A stretch of DNA of 64,000 nucleotides from the NCBI GenBank assembly GCA_964631965.1, contig CAZWAR010000003.1, positions 1 to 64,000 on the forward strand. The letters are read 5' to 3'. The notes below the pieces were generated by a model. That model worked only from the letters and a program-made list of their open reading frames with translations. It made no database searches and was not told the origin of the DNA. This document shows positions 42,949-51,313 of the stretch, piece by piece; the stretch's first letter is position 1, and the number at the start of each line of letters is the position of its first letter. The DNA is from CAIQPS01 sp964631965. Its GTDB lineage: Bacteria; Actinomycetota; Thermoleophilia; RBG-16-64-13. The translations under genes and the position numbers were made by a program.

Positions 42949-43929
42949 TCAGTGCGCCGGCGGCGCCGGCCAGCCCAGCCGGCGCAGCAGATCGTCGCTC
43001 AACGTGCAGGTGAAGACCTCTTCGGCCGGTCCGGTCATGAAGACCCGCAGTCCGGTGCCGGCCGAATGGTCGCCGGATTCGCTCGGGTCACCCGGATCCG
43101 AGGCGGAATGATCAGTCGAACCGTTAGCAGCAGCACCGCCGGCCTCGTCCCCCACCTCGACGACAAGGTCGCCGCCCGGAAGACGCACGGTCACCGGACT
43201 GGTGGCCAACCCGAGCCGTACTGCCGCCACGCCAACCGCAGTCGCTCCGGTGCCACATGCTTGCGTCTCCCCCACACCACGTTCCCACACCCGCATCCTC
43301 ACCGACCCGTCGGGCTCCGGGCAGATGAACTCGACGTTTACCCGGTTCGGGAACAAGAGATGACGTTCGATGGCAGGGCCGATCGCGGCCAGTGGGACCG
43401 CCGCCGGGTCGTCTACCACGATGATGCAGTGCGGGTTGCCCACGTCCACGAAGGTGAACCGGTAGGTGATGCCGGCGGCCTCAAGCGCCGCATCCACTAC
43501 ACCATCCTCGTAGCCGCCGCTGAGAACCGCCATGTCTATGCTGGCGCTCGCGAACCGGGCCCGACCCATGTCCACTCTCACGAGCCCGCCCTCGAGGAGC
43601 CGGGGAGTGATGGGGCCCGCCAGCGTCTCCACCCTGAATTCAGACCCAGGAGAGACGATCCCAGCGGCCTCCAAGTAGCGTGCGAAGATGCGGATACCAT
43701 TGCCGCACATCTCCGATTCACTCCCGTCGGGGTTGAAGATGCGCATGCGGCTCACGGCGTCGGGCACCGCTCCGGTGGGCCGGCAGCGAAGTAGGACGCC
43801 GTCCGCGCCGACGCCCCGATGCCGGTCGCAGAGAAGGACGACGGCGTCTGGCGTCAGCGGGTCGAGAAGGGAGGATTCCTCCACCACCAGGTAGTCGTTC
43901 CCCAGTCCATGCCACTTAGCCAGGTCCAT
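42949..43929 (-). CDS. dapF: Diaminopimelate epimerase
   Basis: 326 residues; typical length is about 275-290. Catalytic cysteines are in EMCGNGIR (C75) and ETQACGTGAT (C225). It converts LL-DAP to meso-DAP for peptidoglycan and lysine. The extra length is a Gly/Ser/Asp-rich insert (about 261-293) between the VVEVGDE strand and the terminal VFMTGPAEEVF strand, likely a disordered surface loop. Followed by dapL after 26 nt. Confidence 0.96.
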   Translation of the reverse strand: MDLAKWHGLGNDYLVVEESSLLDPLTPDAVVLLCDRHRGVGADGVLLRCRPTGAVPDAVSRMRIFNPDGSESEMCGNGIRIFARYLEAAGIVSPGSEFRVETLAGPITPRLLEGGLVRVDMGRARFASASIDMAVLSGGYEDGVVDAALEAAGITYRFTFVDVGNPHCIIVVDDPAAVPLAAIGPAIERHLLFPNRVNVEFICPEPDGSVRMRVWERGVGETQACGTGATAVGVAAVRLGLATSPVTVRLPGGDLVVEVGDEAGGAAANGSTDHSASDPGDPSESGDHSAGTGLRVFMTGPAEEVFTCTLSDDLLRRLGWPAPPAH

Positions 43930-43980
43930 CGATGTCGACGCTCCTCAGCGGTCCGTTGCGTCAGCGAGCGGGGCAGAAGC

Positions 43981-45018
43981 TCAGCCCCCGGCCAGATCCA
44001 GGATCTCGCGGGCCATGTCCTCCGGTTCCCTGTCTCGGACGTTCATCATAACAGCGTCCTTGACCTTCCGTAGCCAGGTGAGCTGCCGTCTGGCGTAGCG
44101 CCTGGTAGCCGCCGCCATCTCTTCTGCGGCCTCCTCCCGCGACAACCTCCCGTCCAGGTATCCGCAGATCTCCGGGTACCCGATCGCACTCCGTATGCCG
44201 GACCCTCCAGGCAGGGTCGTCTCCGGGCCGCGAGCCTCGCGGAAGCGTCGCACCTCCTCGATAGCCCCCTCCTGCAGCATCCGCCCAACCCGCGCGTCGA
44301 TACGCGGGTAGAGGATTTCACGATCCAGCGTCAGTCCCACCACGAGGGTGGGCCGCTCGTAGCGAGGGTTCCACAGATCGTCCCGTCCGGACCATCCCGC
44401 TCCCCCTACCAGCACTGCCTCCAGGGCCCGCACTACTCTCCTCGAGTTCCGCGGATCAACCGCTACGGCGGCAGCCGGATCGAGGCGGGCGAGTTCGGCG
44501 TGCAGCGCGCCGGGACCTTCGCCTGCTGCGCGCTCTTCGAGACGGGCCCGCACCTGGGCGTCACCGGGGGCTACGGCCAGAGGAGCGACCGCCGCCCTCA
44601 GGTACAGTCCCGTACCGCCGGCCAGCAAGGCCACCCCGTGCGCAGCCACGTCTTCAGCGACGAGCGGCCGGGCACAGTCCGCGTACTGCGCGGCGGAGAA
44701 GGGTGCGAGCGGGTCGACGAAACCGACGAGCGCGTGCTGCGCTCCCTCCGTGTCCCGTAGCCGCGGCTGGTTCGTGAGCACCGGGAACCCCACGTAGACC
44801 TGCATCGAATCGCACGAGACGACCCGCACGCCGAGAGTGGTGGCAAGGGCGGTAGCCACTGCGGTCTTGCCGACCGCCGTTGGGCCGAGAAGGCCGATGA
44901 CCATCCCGGCACCCGGCGCGGATCGGAGGCCGTCCGCTCTTTCTTGGCCTTGGAGACCGGGCGCCCGACCGGCCGCCGCCCGCGCAGACCCTCTGCCGGG
45001 GTCGGGACCGGCGCTCAT
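43981..45018 (-). CDS. miaA: tRNA dimethylallyltransferase
   Basis: 345 residues from ATG at 45018, whose ATGA overlaps the miaB stop. The first 38 residues are an Ala/Gly/Arg-rich extension; an internal ATG at 44904 would give the usual 307 residues. P-loop GPTAVGKT (45-52), SCDSMQVYVGF with the catalytic Asp, GGTGLYL, DPRNSRRVVRALE and RYARRQLTWLR. It adds a dimethylallyl group to A37 of tRNAs reading UNN codons. MiaB then methylthiolates the product. Confidence 0.94.
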   Translation of the reverse strand: MSAGPDPGRGSARAAAGRAPGLQGQERADGLRSAPGAGMVIGLLGPTAVGKTAVATALATTLGVRVVSCDSMQVYVGFPVLTNQPRLRDTEGAQHALVGFVDPLAPFSAAQYADCARPLVAEDVAAHGVALLAGGTGLYLRAAVAPLAVAPGDAQVRARLEERAAGEGPGALHAELARLDPAAAVAVDPRNSRRVVRALEAVLVGGAGWSGRDDLWNPRYERPTLVVGLTLDREILYPRIDARVGRMLQEGAIEEVRRFREARGPETTLPGGSGIRSAIGYPEICGYLDGRLSREEAAEEMAAATRRYARRQLTWLRKVKDAVMMNVRDREPEDMAREILDLAGG

Positions 45019-46367
45019 GGCGCTTCCCGGCCCCGGAAGCTCGTGGATGTGGCCTCCAGAAGTTCCACCATGACGAGGTCCCCCGGAGCGGCCGTCGAAG
45101 AGAAGTTCACCGGTTTGTGCCCACGGGTACGCCCCATCACCTCTCCCGCGCCGTGGCGGCTGGTCCGTTCCACCAAGACCTCTACGATGCGGCCCAGCAT
45201 TGCCTGATTGTGTTCCCGTCCCAGCCGCTGCACCAGGTCGACCAGACGCGTCATCCGCTCCTCGCCCACACCGGGAGCGAGGCGGCCGGGCAGCCCCGCA
45301 GCCGCCGTGCCGCGTCGCGGGGAGTAGATGAATGTGAAGGCCGCGTCGTACCTGCACTCTTCCACCAGGGACAGCGTCTGCTCGAAATCAGCTTCCGTTT
45401 CACCGGGGAAACCGACTATCAGGTCGGTGGTGAGCGCCACTTCCGGTACCGCCCGACGCAGCCGCCCTACCAGGTCGAGATATCCGGCCCGGTCGTACCG
45501 CCGGTTCATCGCGGCCAGAACGCGGTCGCTCCCGGACTGCACCGGCAGATGGACGTGCTCGCACACCGGGTTGTCTCCGGCAATAAGGGCTATCAGGGCG
45601 TCGGACATGTCTTTGGGGTGAGAGGTCATGAAGCGCACCCGGCGTATTCCCTCCACCTCGGATGAAGCGTGGAGCAGATCGGCGAACGACTCCTTCCCTC
45701 GGAAGGCCGGTTCCTTACCGTAGGCGTTGACGTTCTGCCCGAGAAGCGTGATCTCCCGTACACCGGAGGCCGCCAACTCCTCGATCTCGCTGACGATGTC
45801 CTCAGCGGGACGGGATGCTTCCGGCCCTCGCACGGAGGGCACGATGCAGTACGTACAGTGATTGCTGCAGCCCGCAACGACCTGCACCCAGGCAGATGGA
45901 CCATCCACTCGCACGCGGGGCAGATCTGCGCTCCAGCGCGTCGTGGTCTCCGCAAAGGCGCCCACAGCTCGCTCCCCCGCCCAGCGCCGCGCCAGCAGCC
46001 CAGGGAGTTCATGCAGGCTCTGCGGCCCCAGCAGGACGTCGACGAACGGGAACTCGCGGAAGAACCCCTCCTTACGGCTCTGGGCAAGGCAGCCGGCCAC
46101 CACCACCAATCGAGACGGCCGCTCCCTCTTCAGGCGGGCGGCATCCCCCAGATGGCCGGCGAGCCGGGTATCGGCCTTCTCCCGTATGGAGCAGGTGTTG
46201 TAGAGAAGAAGGTCGGCGTCCCTGGGCGTGGCGGCCGCCTTCATACCCATTTCTTCGAGCAAGCCAGCGATGCGCTCCGAATCGTGCTCGTTCATCTGAC
46301 AGCCGAAAGTGCGCAGAAAGTAGAGGCGAGGAGCTGCGTAGCCGGTCCCGCTCATCACTCTCTCCAT
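45015..46367 (-). CDS. miaB: tRNA-2-methylthio-N6-dimethylallyladenosine synthase
   Basis: 450 residues. Radical-SAM methylthiotransferase with two Fe-S clusters: the N-terminal set C23, C59, C93 and the SAM cluster C167-x3-C171-x2-C174 (CSNHCTYC). A C-terminal TRAM domain follows. It converts i6A37 to ms2i6A37 after MiaA. ATG at 46367; an in-frame ATG at 46355 preceded by GGAGAGAG is an alternative. Lies between rny (65 nt) and miaA (4-nt overlap). Confidence 0.95.
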   Translation of the reverse strand: MERVMSGTGYAAPRLYFLRTFGCQMNEHDSERIAGLLEEMGMKAAATPRDADLLLYNTCSIREKADTRLAGHLGDAARLKRERPSRLVVVAGCLAQSRKEGFFREFPFVDVLLGPQSLHELPGLLARRWAGERAVGAFAETTTRWSADLPRVRVDGPSAWVQVVAGCSNHCTYCIVPSVRGPEASRPAEDIVSEIEELAASGVREITLLGQNVNAYGKEPAFRGKESFADLLHASSEVEGIRRVRFMTSHPKDMSDALIALIAGDNPVCEHVHLPVQSGSDRVLAAMNRRYDRAGYLDLVGRLRRAVPEVALTTDLIVGFPGETEADFEQTLSLVEECRYDAAFTFIYSPRRGTAAAGLPGRLAPGVGEERMTRLVDLVQRLGREHNQAMLGRIVEVLVERTSRHGAGEVMGRTRGHKPVNFSSTAAPGDLVMVELLEATSTSFRGREAP

Positions 46368-46432
46368 GTCTCTGATTCGCCTCTCGAAAGATGGCCACCC
46401 GAGCGGCGAGGCCTTGCGGGCGGCTCCGACCC

Positions 46433-47974
46433 CTACTTGGCGTAGTCGACGGCGCGGCTCTCGCGGATGACGGTCACGCGGATGGTACCTGGGTAGTCGA
46501 GTTCCTGCTCGATCTCTTTCGCTATCTCGCGGCAGAGCAGACCGGCGGCCTGGTCGTCCACCTCATCCGGCTTGACCAGCACGCGGATCTCCCGGCCCGC
46601 CTGGATGGCGTAGCTCTTCTCCACCCCCGGCCTATTCTCCGCGATGCGCTCGAGGGACTCCAGCCGCTTGATGTAGGTCTCCAGGGTCTCGCGTCGGGCA
46701 CCCGGCCGAGCCCCGCTCACCGCGTCTCCCGCGGCCACGAGCACGGCCTCGACGGTCTGCGGTTCCACCTCGGCATGATGGCTCTCGATGACGTGCACAA
46801 CCATCTCGGATTCCCCATACCGACGCGCGAGGTTGGCTCCGATGGCGGCGTGGGATCCCTCCACCTCGTGGTCGACGGCTTTACCCAGGTCGTGCAGCAA
46901 TCCGGCCCGCTTGGCCAGCTTGGCGTTGACCCCCAGTTCGTTCGCCATGAGTCCGGCGAGGTGAGCCACCTCGAGCGAGTGCATCAGCACATTCTGCCCG
47001 TAGCTCGTGCGGAACTTCAGGCGGCCGAGCAGACGAAGGAGTTCGGGGGCCAGCCCATGAACGTTGGCGTCGAGCACAGCCTGCTCGCCCGCATCCTGGA
47101 TCTCCTTCTCCACCTCATCGCGAGCCTTGGAGTACATCTCCTCGATCTTCGCGGGGTGGATGCGCCCGTCGGCGACCAGCTTCGAAAGAGTCAGCCGGGC
47201 TATCTCCCGACGGACTGTGTCGAAGCCTGACAGGACGACCGCTTCCGGCGTGTCGTCGATGATGAAGTCGATACCGGTAAGGTTCTCGAGCGTGCGGATG
47301 TTGCGCCCCTCCCGCCCGATGATTCGGCCCTTCATGTCGTCGGACGGCAGCGGAACCACCGACACCGTGGTGTCGGCGACGTGGCTGGCGGCGGTCCGCT
47401 GAATGCATGTGGAGAGGATGTCTCGGGCCCGGCGGTCACCTTCGTGCCGCGCCTCCTCCTCGATGGACCTGACCATCTTGGCCATGTCGTGCCGGACCTC
47501 ATCCTCCGTGCGCTTGAGGATGATCTCCGCAGCCTGGTCTCTCGTCATCCCCGAGATCTCCTCGAGTTGGCGCTGCTGCTCCGTCCGGGCCGCCTCGGCC
47601 TCCTCCAGCACCCGGCGGTAGTGCACCTCCCTGTCGCTGACCGACTGTTCGCGTCGGGACAGGTCCTTCTGCATCTCGTCGATGCCCTCTTCCCGGTTCA
47701 ACAGCCTGTTCTCCAGCTGCACCAGCTCCTGGCGGCGTTCTTTGATCTCCGCCTCAGCCTGGGTACGCAGCTGGTGCATCTCATCCTTGAGTTCCACCCG
47801 AGCTTCGCGCTGTATCGCGTCAGCCTGCCGCTGCGCATCCTGAACGATGCTCTCCGCAGCCTTCTCGGCGGAATTGATCTTCGCTTCTCCCACGTATTTG
47901 CGAGCCAGGAAGCCCGCCACCACCCCGATGATCGCTACCACTAGGACCACAGCGATCCACACGCCAGTCATCAT
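46433..47974 (-). CDS. rny: Ribonuclease Y
   Basis: 513 residues. Transmembrane anchor (about 5-27), long coiled coil (about 35-165), KH domain GRIIGREGRNIRTLENLTG and HD domain LLHDLGKAVDHE with metal His/Asp. Membrane-bound endonuclease that starts mRNA decay in many bacteria lacking RNase E. Preceded by a small-RNA gene and terminator; its own promoter in 47975-48049 is not clear. Followed by miaB. Confidence 0.97.
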   Translation of the reverse strand: MMTGVWIAVVLVVAIIGVVAGFLARKYVGEAKINSAEKAAESIVQDAQRQADAIQREARVELKDEMHQLRTQAEAEIKERRQELVQLENRLLNREEGIDEMQKDLSRREQSVSDREVHYRRVLEEAEAARTEQQRQLEEISGMTRDQAAEIILKRTEDEVRHDMAKMVRSIEEEARHEGDRRARDILSTCIQRTAASHVADTTVSVVPLPSDDMKGRIIGREGRNIRTLENLTGIDFIIDDTPEAVVLSGFDTVRREIARLTLSKLVADGRIHPAKIEEMYSKARDEVEKEIQDAGEQAVLDANVHGLAPELLRLLGRLKFRTSYGQNVLMHSLEVAHLAGLMANELGVNAKLAKRAGLLHDLGKAVDHEVEGSHAAIGANLARRYGESEMVVHVIESHHAEVEPQTVEAVLVAAGDAVSGARPGARRETLETYIKRLESLERIAENRPGVEKSYAIQAGREIRVLVKPDEVDDQAAGLLCREIAKEIEQELDYPGTIRVTVIRESRAVDYAK

Positions 47975-48049
47975 CTCTTCATCACCATTCCAGTCCGCAC
48001 GTGCGATTCAATTCACATATCAGGTGTGCGAAGATCGTTCGTGGACATG

Positions 48050-48073
48050 AAAAAAGCCGAACTCACGTCCGGC
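48050..48073 (-). terminator. Intrinsic terminator of the small RNA
   Basis: Minus strand: GCCGGA / TTCGGC, 6-bp stem with one G-U pair, 6-nt loop, followed directly by six T. A competing 8-bp stem (GGACGTGA with TCATGTCC, about 48043-48070) overlaps it and would place the T-run in a loop. Confidence 0.75.
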
Positions 48074-48281
48074 CGATACAATCCAAACAGGTGACCTCGC
48101 CCTACAGAGGAGCAGCCCTTACCGGCGAGTCGGCCGCCTCTACCAGCAGACCCCCGCACGGTTATGTTCCCCGCAATCTAAGTCTTCGGCTCCGACGCTT
48201 CGCCGGATACGCCGACTTACAGAGCAATCTATAGCCAAACGGCAAGGTCGCGCGCTACCGCTATCGACCGATCATCACACT
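48050..48281 (-). ncRNA. Unidentified structured small RNA between recX and rny
   Basis: About 230 nt with no ORF, bracketed by a near-consensus promoter and an intrinsic terminator. Several stems can be drawn: GGTCG/CGACC at the 5' side, a long central hairpin AAGTC...GACTT enclosing a 6-bp TCCGGC/GTCGGA stem, AGAGG/CCTCT, and the terminator stem. It lacks the tmRNA tRNA-like end, the SRP apical loop and RNase P conserved boxes. A 6S RNA is possible by size and promoter strength, but I could not draw its single long rod. The rest of 47975-48312 shows nothing else. Confidence 0.6.
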
Positions 48282-48287
48282 CAGCGG

Positions 48288-48316
48288 AGTTTACGTGTAC
48301 AGAGATAAAGTGTCAA
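48288..48316 (-). promoter_or_regulatory. Near-consensus vegetative promoter of the small RNA
   Basis: TTGACA (48316-48311), exactly 17 nt, TAAACT (48293-48288). The -35 is perfect and overlaps the recX stop codon. It is the best vegetative promoter seen in the window. Confidence 0.75.
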
Positions 48317-49053
48317 GGAATGCTGGGGGATTCTGGCTCGGAGTCGGTCTCCCTGCGCATCTGCGCCACCACCCGGTCGATGGTATCCCAGTCGTAGCCA
48401 CGCCTGGCTAGGAACCCCGACAGCCTTCGCTGGGCGCCCTGAGGATCGGAAAGGAACTCTCCGCCGAACCGTCGGCGAATGGTCTTCTCGAGAGCATCCG
48501 GCAGAGCATGGTCTTCCGGCAAGCGGTCCTCGGCGTCTTCCGCCGCACGAGAAGCTCCCTTACAGGCCGCCAGTACCTCTTCTACGACCGGACGTTCTAC
48601 CCCCCTGCCGACCAGTTCCCCACGGATCTTCCGCGGGCCCCATCCGCTCCGCTCCTTCTCCGCGGCGTATGCGGCTGCGAACCGGCGGTCGTCGAGGTAT
48701 CCCAGCCTGACCAGCCATTCGACCGTGCTGCCCACCTCGTCCGCATGGAAGCCCTCTCTGTGAAGCCGCGTCTCCACTTCCCTGACCGAGCGATCCCGCA
48801 CACTCAGAAGACGGAGTGCCTGCTCCCGAGCCCTGTACGGCCCGTCCTGCTCGATGAGGTCCTCCTGTTGCTCGACGGTGAGGATGGCGCCGGCGCGCAG
48901 CCCGGCGCGATCGGCGACCTCGACCGCCAGGTCGAAGGCCCTCCGTCCGTCGAGGTGGACTGCGACTCGCTCGCCCCGACCGCGCCGGGCCACGAGGGCC
49001 GTGACCTCACCCTCACGCAGGAGTAGAGGTCCTTTCCGTCTGGAGACCTCCAC
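48313..49053 (-). CDS. recX: Regulatory protein RecX
   Basis: 246 residues. Three-helix repeats of RecX are recognisable: RALRLLSVRDRSVREVETRL-type segment (AREQALRLLSVRDRSVREVE), LVRLGYLDDRRFAAAYA, RGWGPRKIRGEL-like SGWGPRKIRGELVGRG and a C-terminal FLARRGYDWDTIDRVV. RecX binds and modulates RecA filaments. The first 60 residues are a family-atypical N-terminal domain also common in actinobacterial RecX. GTG start, 12 nt after recA. Its stop overlaps the small-RNA promoter. Confidence 0.92.
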   Translation of the reverse strand: MEVSRRKGPLLLREGEVTALVARRGRGERVAVHLDGRRAFDLAVEVADRAGLRAGAILTVEQQEDLIEQDGPYRAREQALRLLSVRDRSVREVETRLHREGFHADEVGSTVEWLVRLGYLDDRRFAAAYAAEKERSGWGPRKIRGELVGRGVERPVVEEVLAACKGASRAAEDAEDRLPEDHALPDALEKTIRRRFGGEFLSDPQGAQRRLSGFLARRGYDWDTIDRVVAQMRRETDSEPESPSIP

Positions 49054-49065
49054 CAGACCCTCTGG

Positions 49066-50139
49066 CTAGTCGGCCGCGGTGTCCGCTGCCGCCTCGGCCT
49101 CCGTCGGCCCGGCATCACCGGCAGCCGCCCGGGCACGGGCGCCGTCGCCCTCGGCCCATTCAGGGTTCACCGCGTCGATGACCTCGCGCCGTAGTTGGGC
49201 CACCAGTTCCTGGTTGTCGCGGAGGAACTGCCGCACGTTCTCCCGACCCTGACCGAGACGCTGGTCCCCGTAGGAGAACCAGGCGCCGCTCTTCTGCACG
49301 ATCTTGTTCTCGACTGCCAGGTCGAGCACATCCCCTTCGGAGGAGATGCCCACTCCGTACATGATGTCGAACTCCGCCTCTTTGAACGGCGGCGCCACCT
49401 TGTTCTTGACCACCCGCACCCGCACTCGGTTGCCCACGGCCTCCGTGCCCTCCTTCAAGGTCTCGATGCGGCGGATATCCAGACGAACCGAGGCGTAGAA
49501 CTTGAGCGCCCGACCGCCCGGCGTGACCTCCGGGTTGCCGAACATGACCCCCACCTTCTCGCGGAGTTGGTTGATGAACACGGCTGTGGTCTGGGTCTTG
49601 CTGATCGTCCCGGCCAGCTTGCGCAGAGCCTGGCTCATGAGGCGGGCCTGAAGACCGACGTGGGAGTCACCCATCTCGCCTTCGAGCTCCGCCCGGGGCG
49701 TAAGCGCCGCGACTGAGTCGATGACCACGATGTCCAAAGCGCCGCTGCGGATAAGAAGCTCGGCGATCTCCAGAGCCTGCTCCCCGTTGTCGGGTTGCGA
49801 CACCAGCAGCTCGTCGATGTTGACCCCGATCTTGCGTGCGTAGGCGGAGTCCATAGCGTGCTCGGCGTCGATGAACGCTGCTTTGCCCCCGGCCCTCTGG
49901 GCCTCAGCGATCATGTGAAGGGCGAGCGTGGTCTTGCCGCTCGATTCCGGACCGAATATCTCCACCACTCGGCCGCGTGGCACCCCGCCCACTCCCAGAG
50001 CCAGGTCGAGCCCCAGCGAACCGGTGGAGATGGCCGGTACCTTCAGCACCGCTTCGTCACCCAGCCGCATGATGGACCCCTTGCCATACTGTCGCTCTAT
50101 CTGCAGAACGGCCATTTCCAAGGCCTTGTCCTTTTCCAC
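49066..50139 (-). CDS. recA: Recombinase RecA
   Basis: 357 residues. Walker A GPESSGKT (63-70), Walker B VVIDSVAAL, DNA-binding loops with MGDSHVGLQARLMSQALRKL and FINQLREKVGVMFGNPE, then an acidic Ala/Glu-rich tail. It drives homologous recombination and SOS induction. GTG start with GGAGG 5 nt upstream. No clear LexA-type box was identified in the 9-nt gap to thpR, so any SOS promoter lies further upstream or inside thpR. Confidence 0.98.
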   Translation of the reverse strand: MEKDKALEMAVLQIERQYGKGSIMRLGDEAVLKVPAISTGSLGLDLALGVGGVPRGRVVEIFGPESSGKTTLALHMIAEAQRAGGKAAFIDAEHAMDSAYARKIGVNIDELLVSQPDNGEQALEIAELLIRSGALDIVVIDSVAALTPRAELEGEMGDSHVGLQARLMSQALRKLAGTISKTQTTAVFINQLREKVGVMFGNPEVTPGGRALKFYASVRLDIRRIETLKEGTEAVGNRVRVRVVKNKVAPPFKEAEFDIMYGVGISSEGDVLDLAVENKIVQKSGAWFSYGDQRLGQGRENVRQFLRDNQELVAQLRREVIDAVNPEWAEGDGARARAAAGDAGPTEAEAAADTAAD

Positions 50140-50148
50140 CGGTGCCTC

Positions 50149-50730
50149 CTATGCCCCGTCACTATCGCCGGCAGACAGGGTCCGCCGGCAGACGACCGTG
50201 TACACTGCTCCCTCACGCCTCAACTCACTCCGGTAGAGGCAGACCGACTGTACCGCAAACCTCGCGGCCTCGCTCTCATACTTTGGCCCCACCGGACCCG
50301 GCACCCGCAGACGGGCGATTGTCAAATGCGGCCTAAAGGGTCTTTTCTCCCGCTGCATGACTCCCTCGGCTTCGAGACCCTCCATGACCCTCTCGAACAC
50401 TGTTTGGAAGACCCCGTGTTGATCGGCCACCTCGAGGGTCACAACTCGCGTTCGCGACGGCGAGGGCAGGAGCAGGAACCCGGCAAGGGTGGCCTCTCCG
50501 CCCAGCCCCACCGGCAGCCTTTCCACCACCTCCCGAGCCAGGACCGCCTTTGTGGCATCCACCTCACCGGCAAAGGCCAGCGTCACGTGCCACTGCTCAG
50601 CCGGCAGCAATCGCAGTCCACGAACGCGGGGCAAGGCCTCCTGCGCCCGGCGAACCACTCCCTCCAGTTCCCGCGGAAGAGGGACCGCGACGAAAAGCCT
50701 CTGTGTCTCCCCTCCCTCCGCCGCTGCCAT
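50149..50730 (-). CDS. thpR: RNA 2',3'-cyclic phosphodiesterase (ThpR/LigT family)
   Basis: 193 residues of the 2H phosphoesterase family. Both HxTx motifs are present: HVTL (48-51) and HLTI (135-138). Family enzymes open 2',3'-cyclic phosphates on RNA and can ligate tRNA halves in vitro. It sits between pgsA and recA where many bacteria carry cinA; a ThpR next to CinA/RecA is known in some lineages. AAGGAG precedes ATG. Confidence 0.93.
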   Translation of the reverse strand: MAAAEGGETQRLFVAVPLPRELEGVVRRAQEALPRVRGLRLLPAEQWHVTLAFAGEVDATKAVLAREVVERLPVGLGGEATLAGFLLLPSPSRTRVVTLEVADQHGVFQTVFERVMEGLEAEGVMQREKRPFRPHLTIARLRVPGPVGPKYESEAARFAVQSVCLYRSELRREGAVYTVVCRRTLSAGDSDGA

Positions 50731-50758
50731 GGTCCCACTCCTTACCTACCGTCTACCC

Positions 50759-51313
50759 CTATTCGTGCCCCTTCTGAAGAGCGTGCACGAAGTAATCCAC
50801 ACCGCTGACCACCGTCAGCACGAGCATCATCACCACCCGATAACGGCTTATGGGCCACCCGAACAACGTCCACTCCGGTTTGATCCAGCGCGGCTCGATG
50901 ATGAGGAACGCGATGGCCAGCATCTGGCTCGCAGTCTTCGCCTTGCCCCACTTGCTCGCCGGTATGACCGTGCCCTCCGCGGCCGCCACCATCCGCAGGC
51001 CCGTGACTGCGAACTCGCGGCCTATCACTACCATAGCAACCCAGGCGGACAGACGGCCGAGTTCGATGAGCGAGACCAACGCTGCCGTAACGAGCAGTTT
51101 GTCAGCCAACGGATCGAGGAACGTCCCCAGCCGCGTGGTCTGACGAAAACGCCTGGCCAGATATCCGTCCAGAGAATCGCTCGCCGCCGCGAGCACGAAC
51201 ACCGCAAGGGCAAGCAGATCGCCGTAGGGTAGGTCCACGAGCAGAAACGCCATCAGAACCGGGACCAGCACCACGCGGAAGAAGGTGATGGCATTGGGGA
51301 CGTTCCACGTCAC
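50759..51313 (-). CDS. pgsA: CDP-diacylglycerol-glycerol-3-phosphate 3-phosphatidyltransferase
   Basis: 184 residues with several transmembrane helices. The CDP-alcohol phosphotransferase motif is complete: DSLDGYLARRFRQTTRLGTFLDPLADK, with the DGxxAR, G, and two catalytic Asp. It makes phosphatidylglycerol phosphate at the membrane. GTG at 51313 overlaps the rimO stop as GTGA. Specificity for glycerol phosphate over inositol or serine is inferred from the pgsA-recA context. Confidence 0.93.
   Translation of the reverse strand: MTWNVPNAITFFRVVLVPVLMAFLLVDLPYGDLLALAVFVLAAASDSLDGYLARRFRQTTRLGTFLDPLADKLLVTAALVSLIELGRLSAWVAMVVIGREFAVTGLRMVAAAEGTVIPASKWGKAKTASQMLAIAFLIIEPRWIKPEWTLFGWPISRYRVVMMLVLTVVSGVDYFVHALQKGHE

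Noticed and set aside
48051..48079. A plus-strand AAAA-N16-GCCGATAC sigma-28-like match inside the small RNA terminator region
   Set aside because: Nothing on the plus strand follows that it could express, the -35 is only the terminator A-run, and the -10 is explained by the terminator stem. Kept as a caution that the motif can arise by chance.
47975..48281. T-box, TPP or cobalamin riboswitch as leader of rny
   Set aside because: None of the conserved boxes of these families is present and the transcript ends at an intrinsic terminator before rny.
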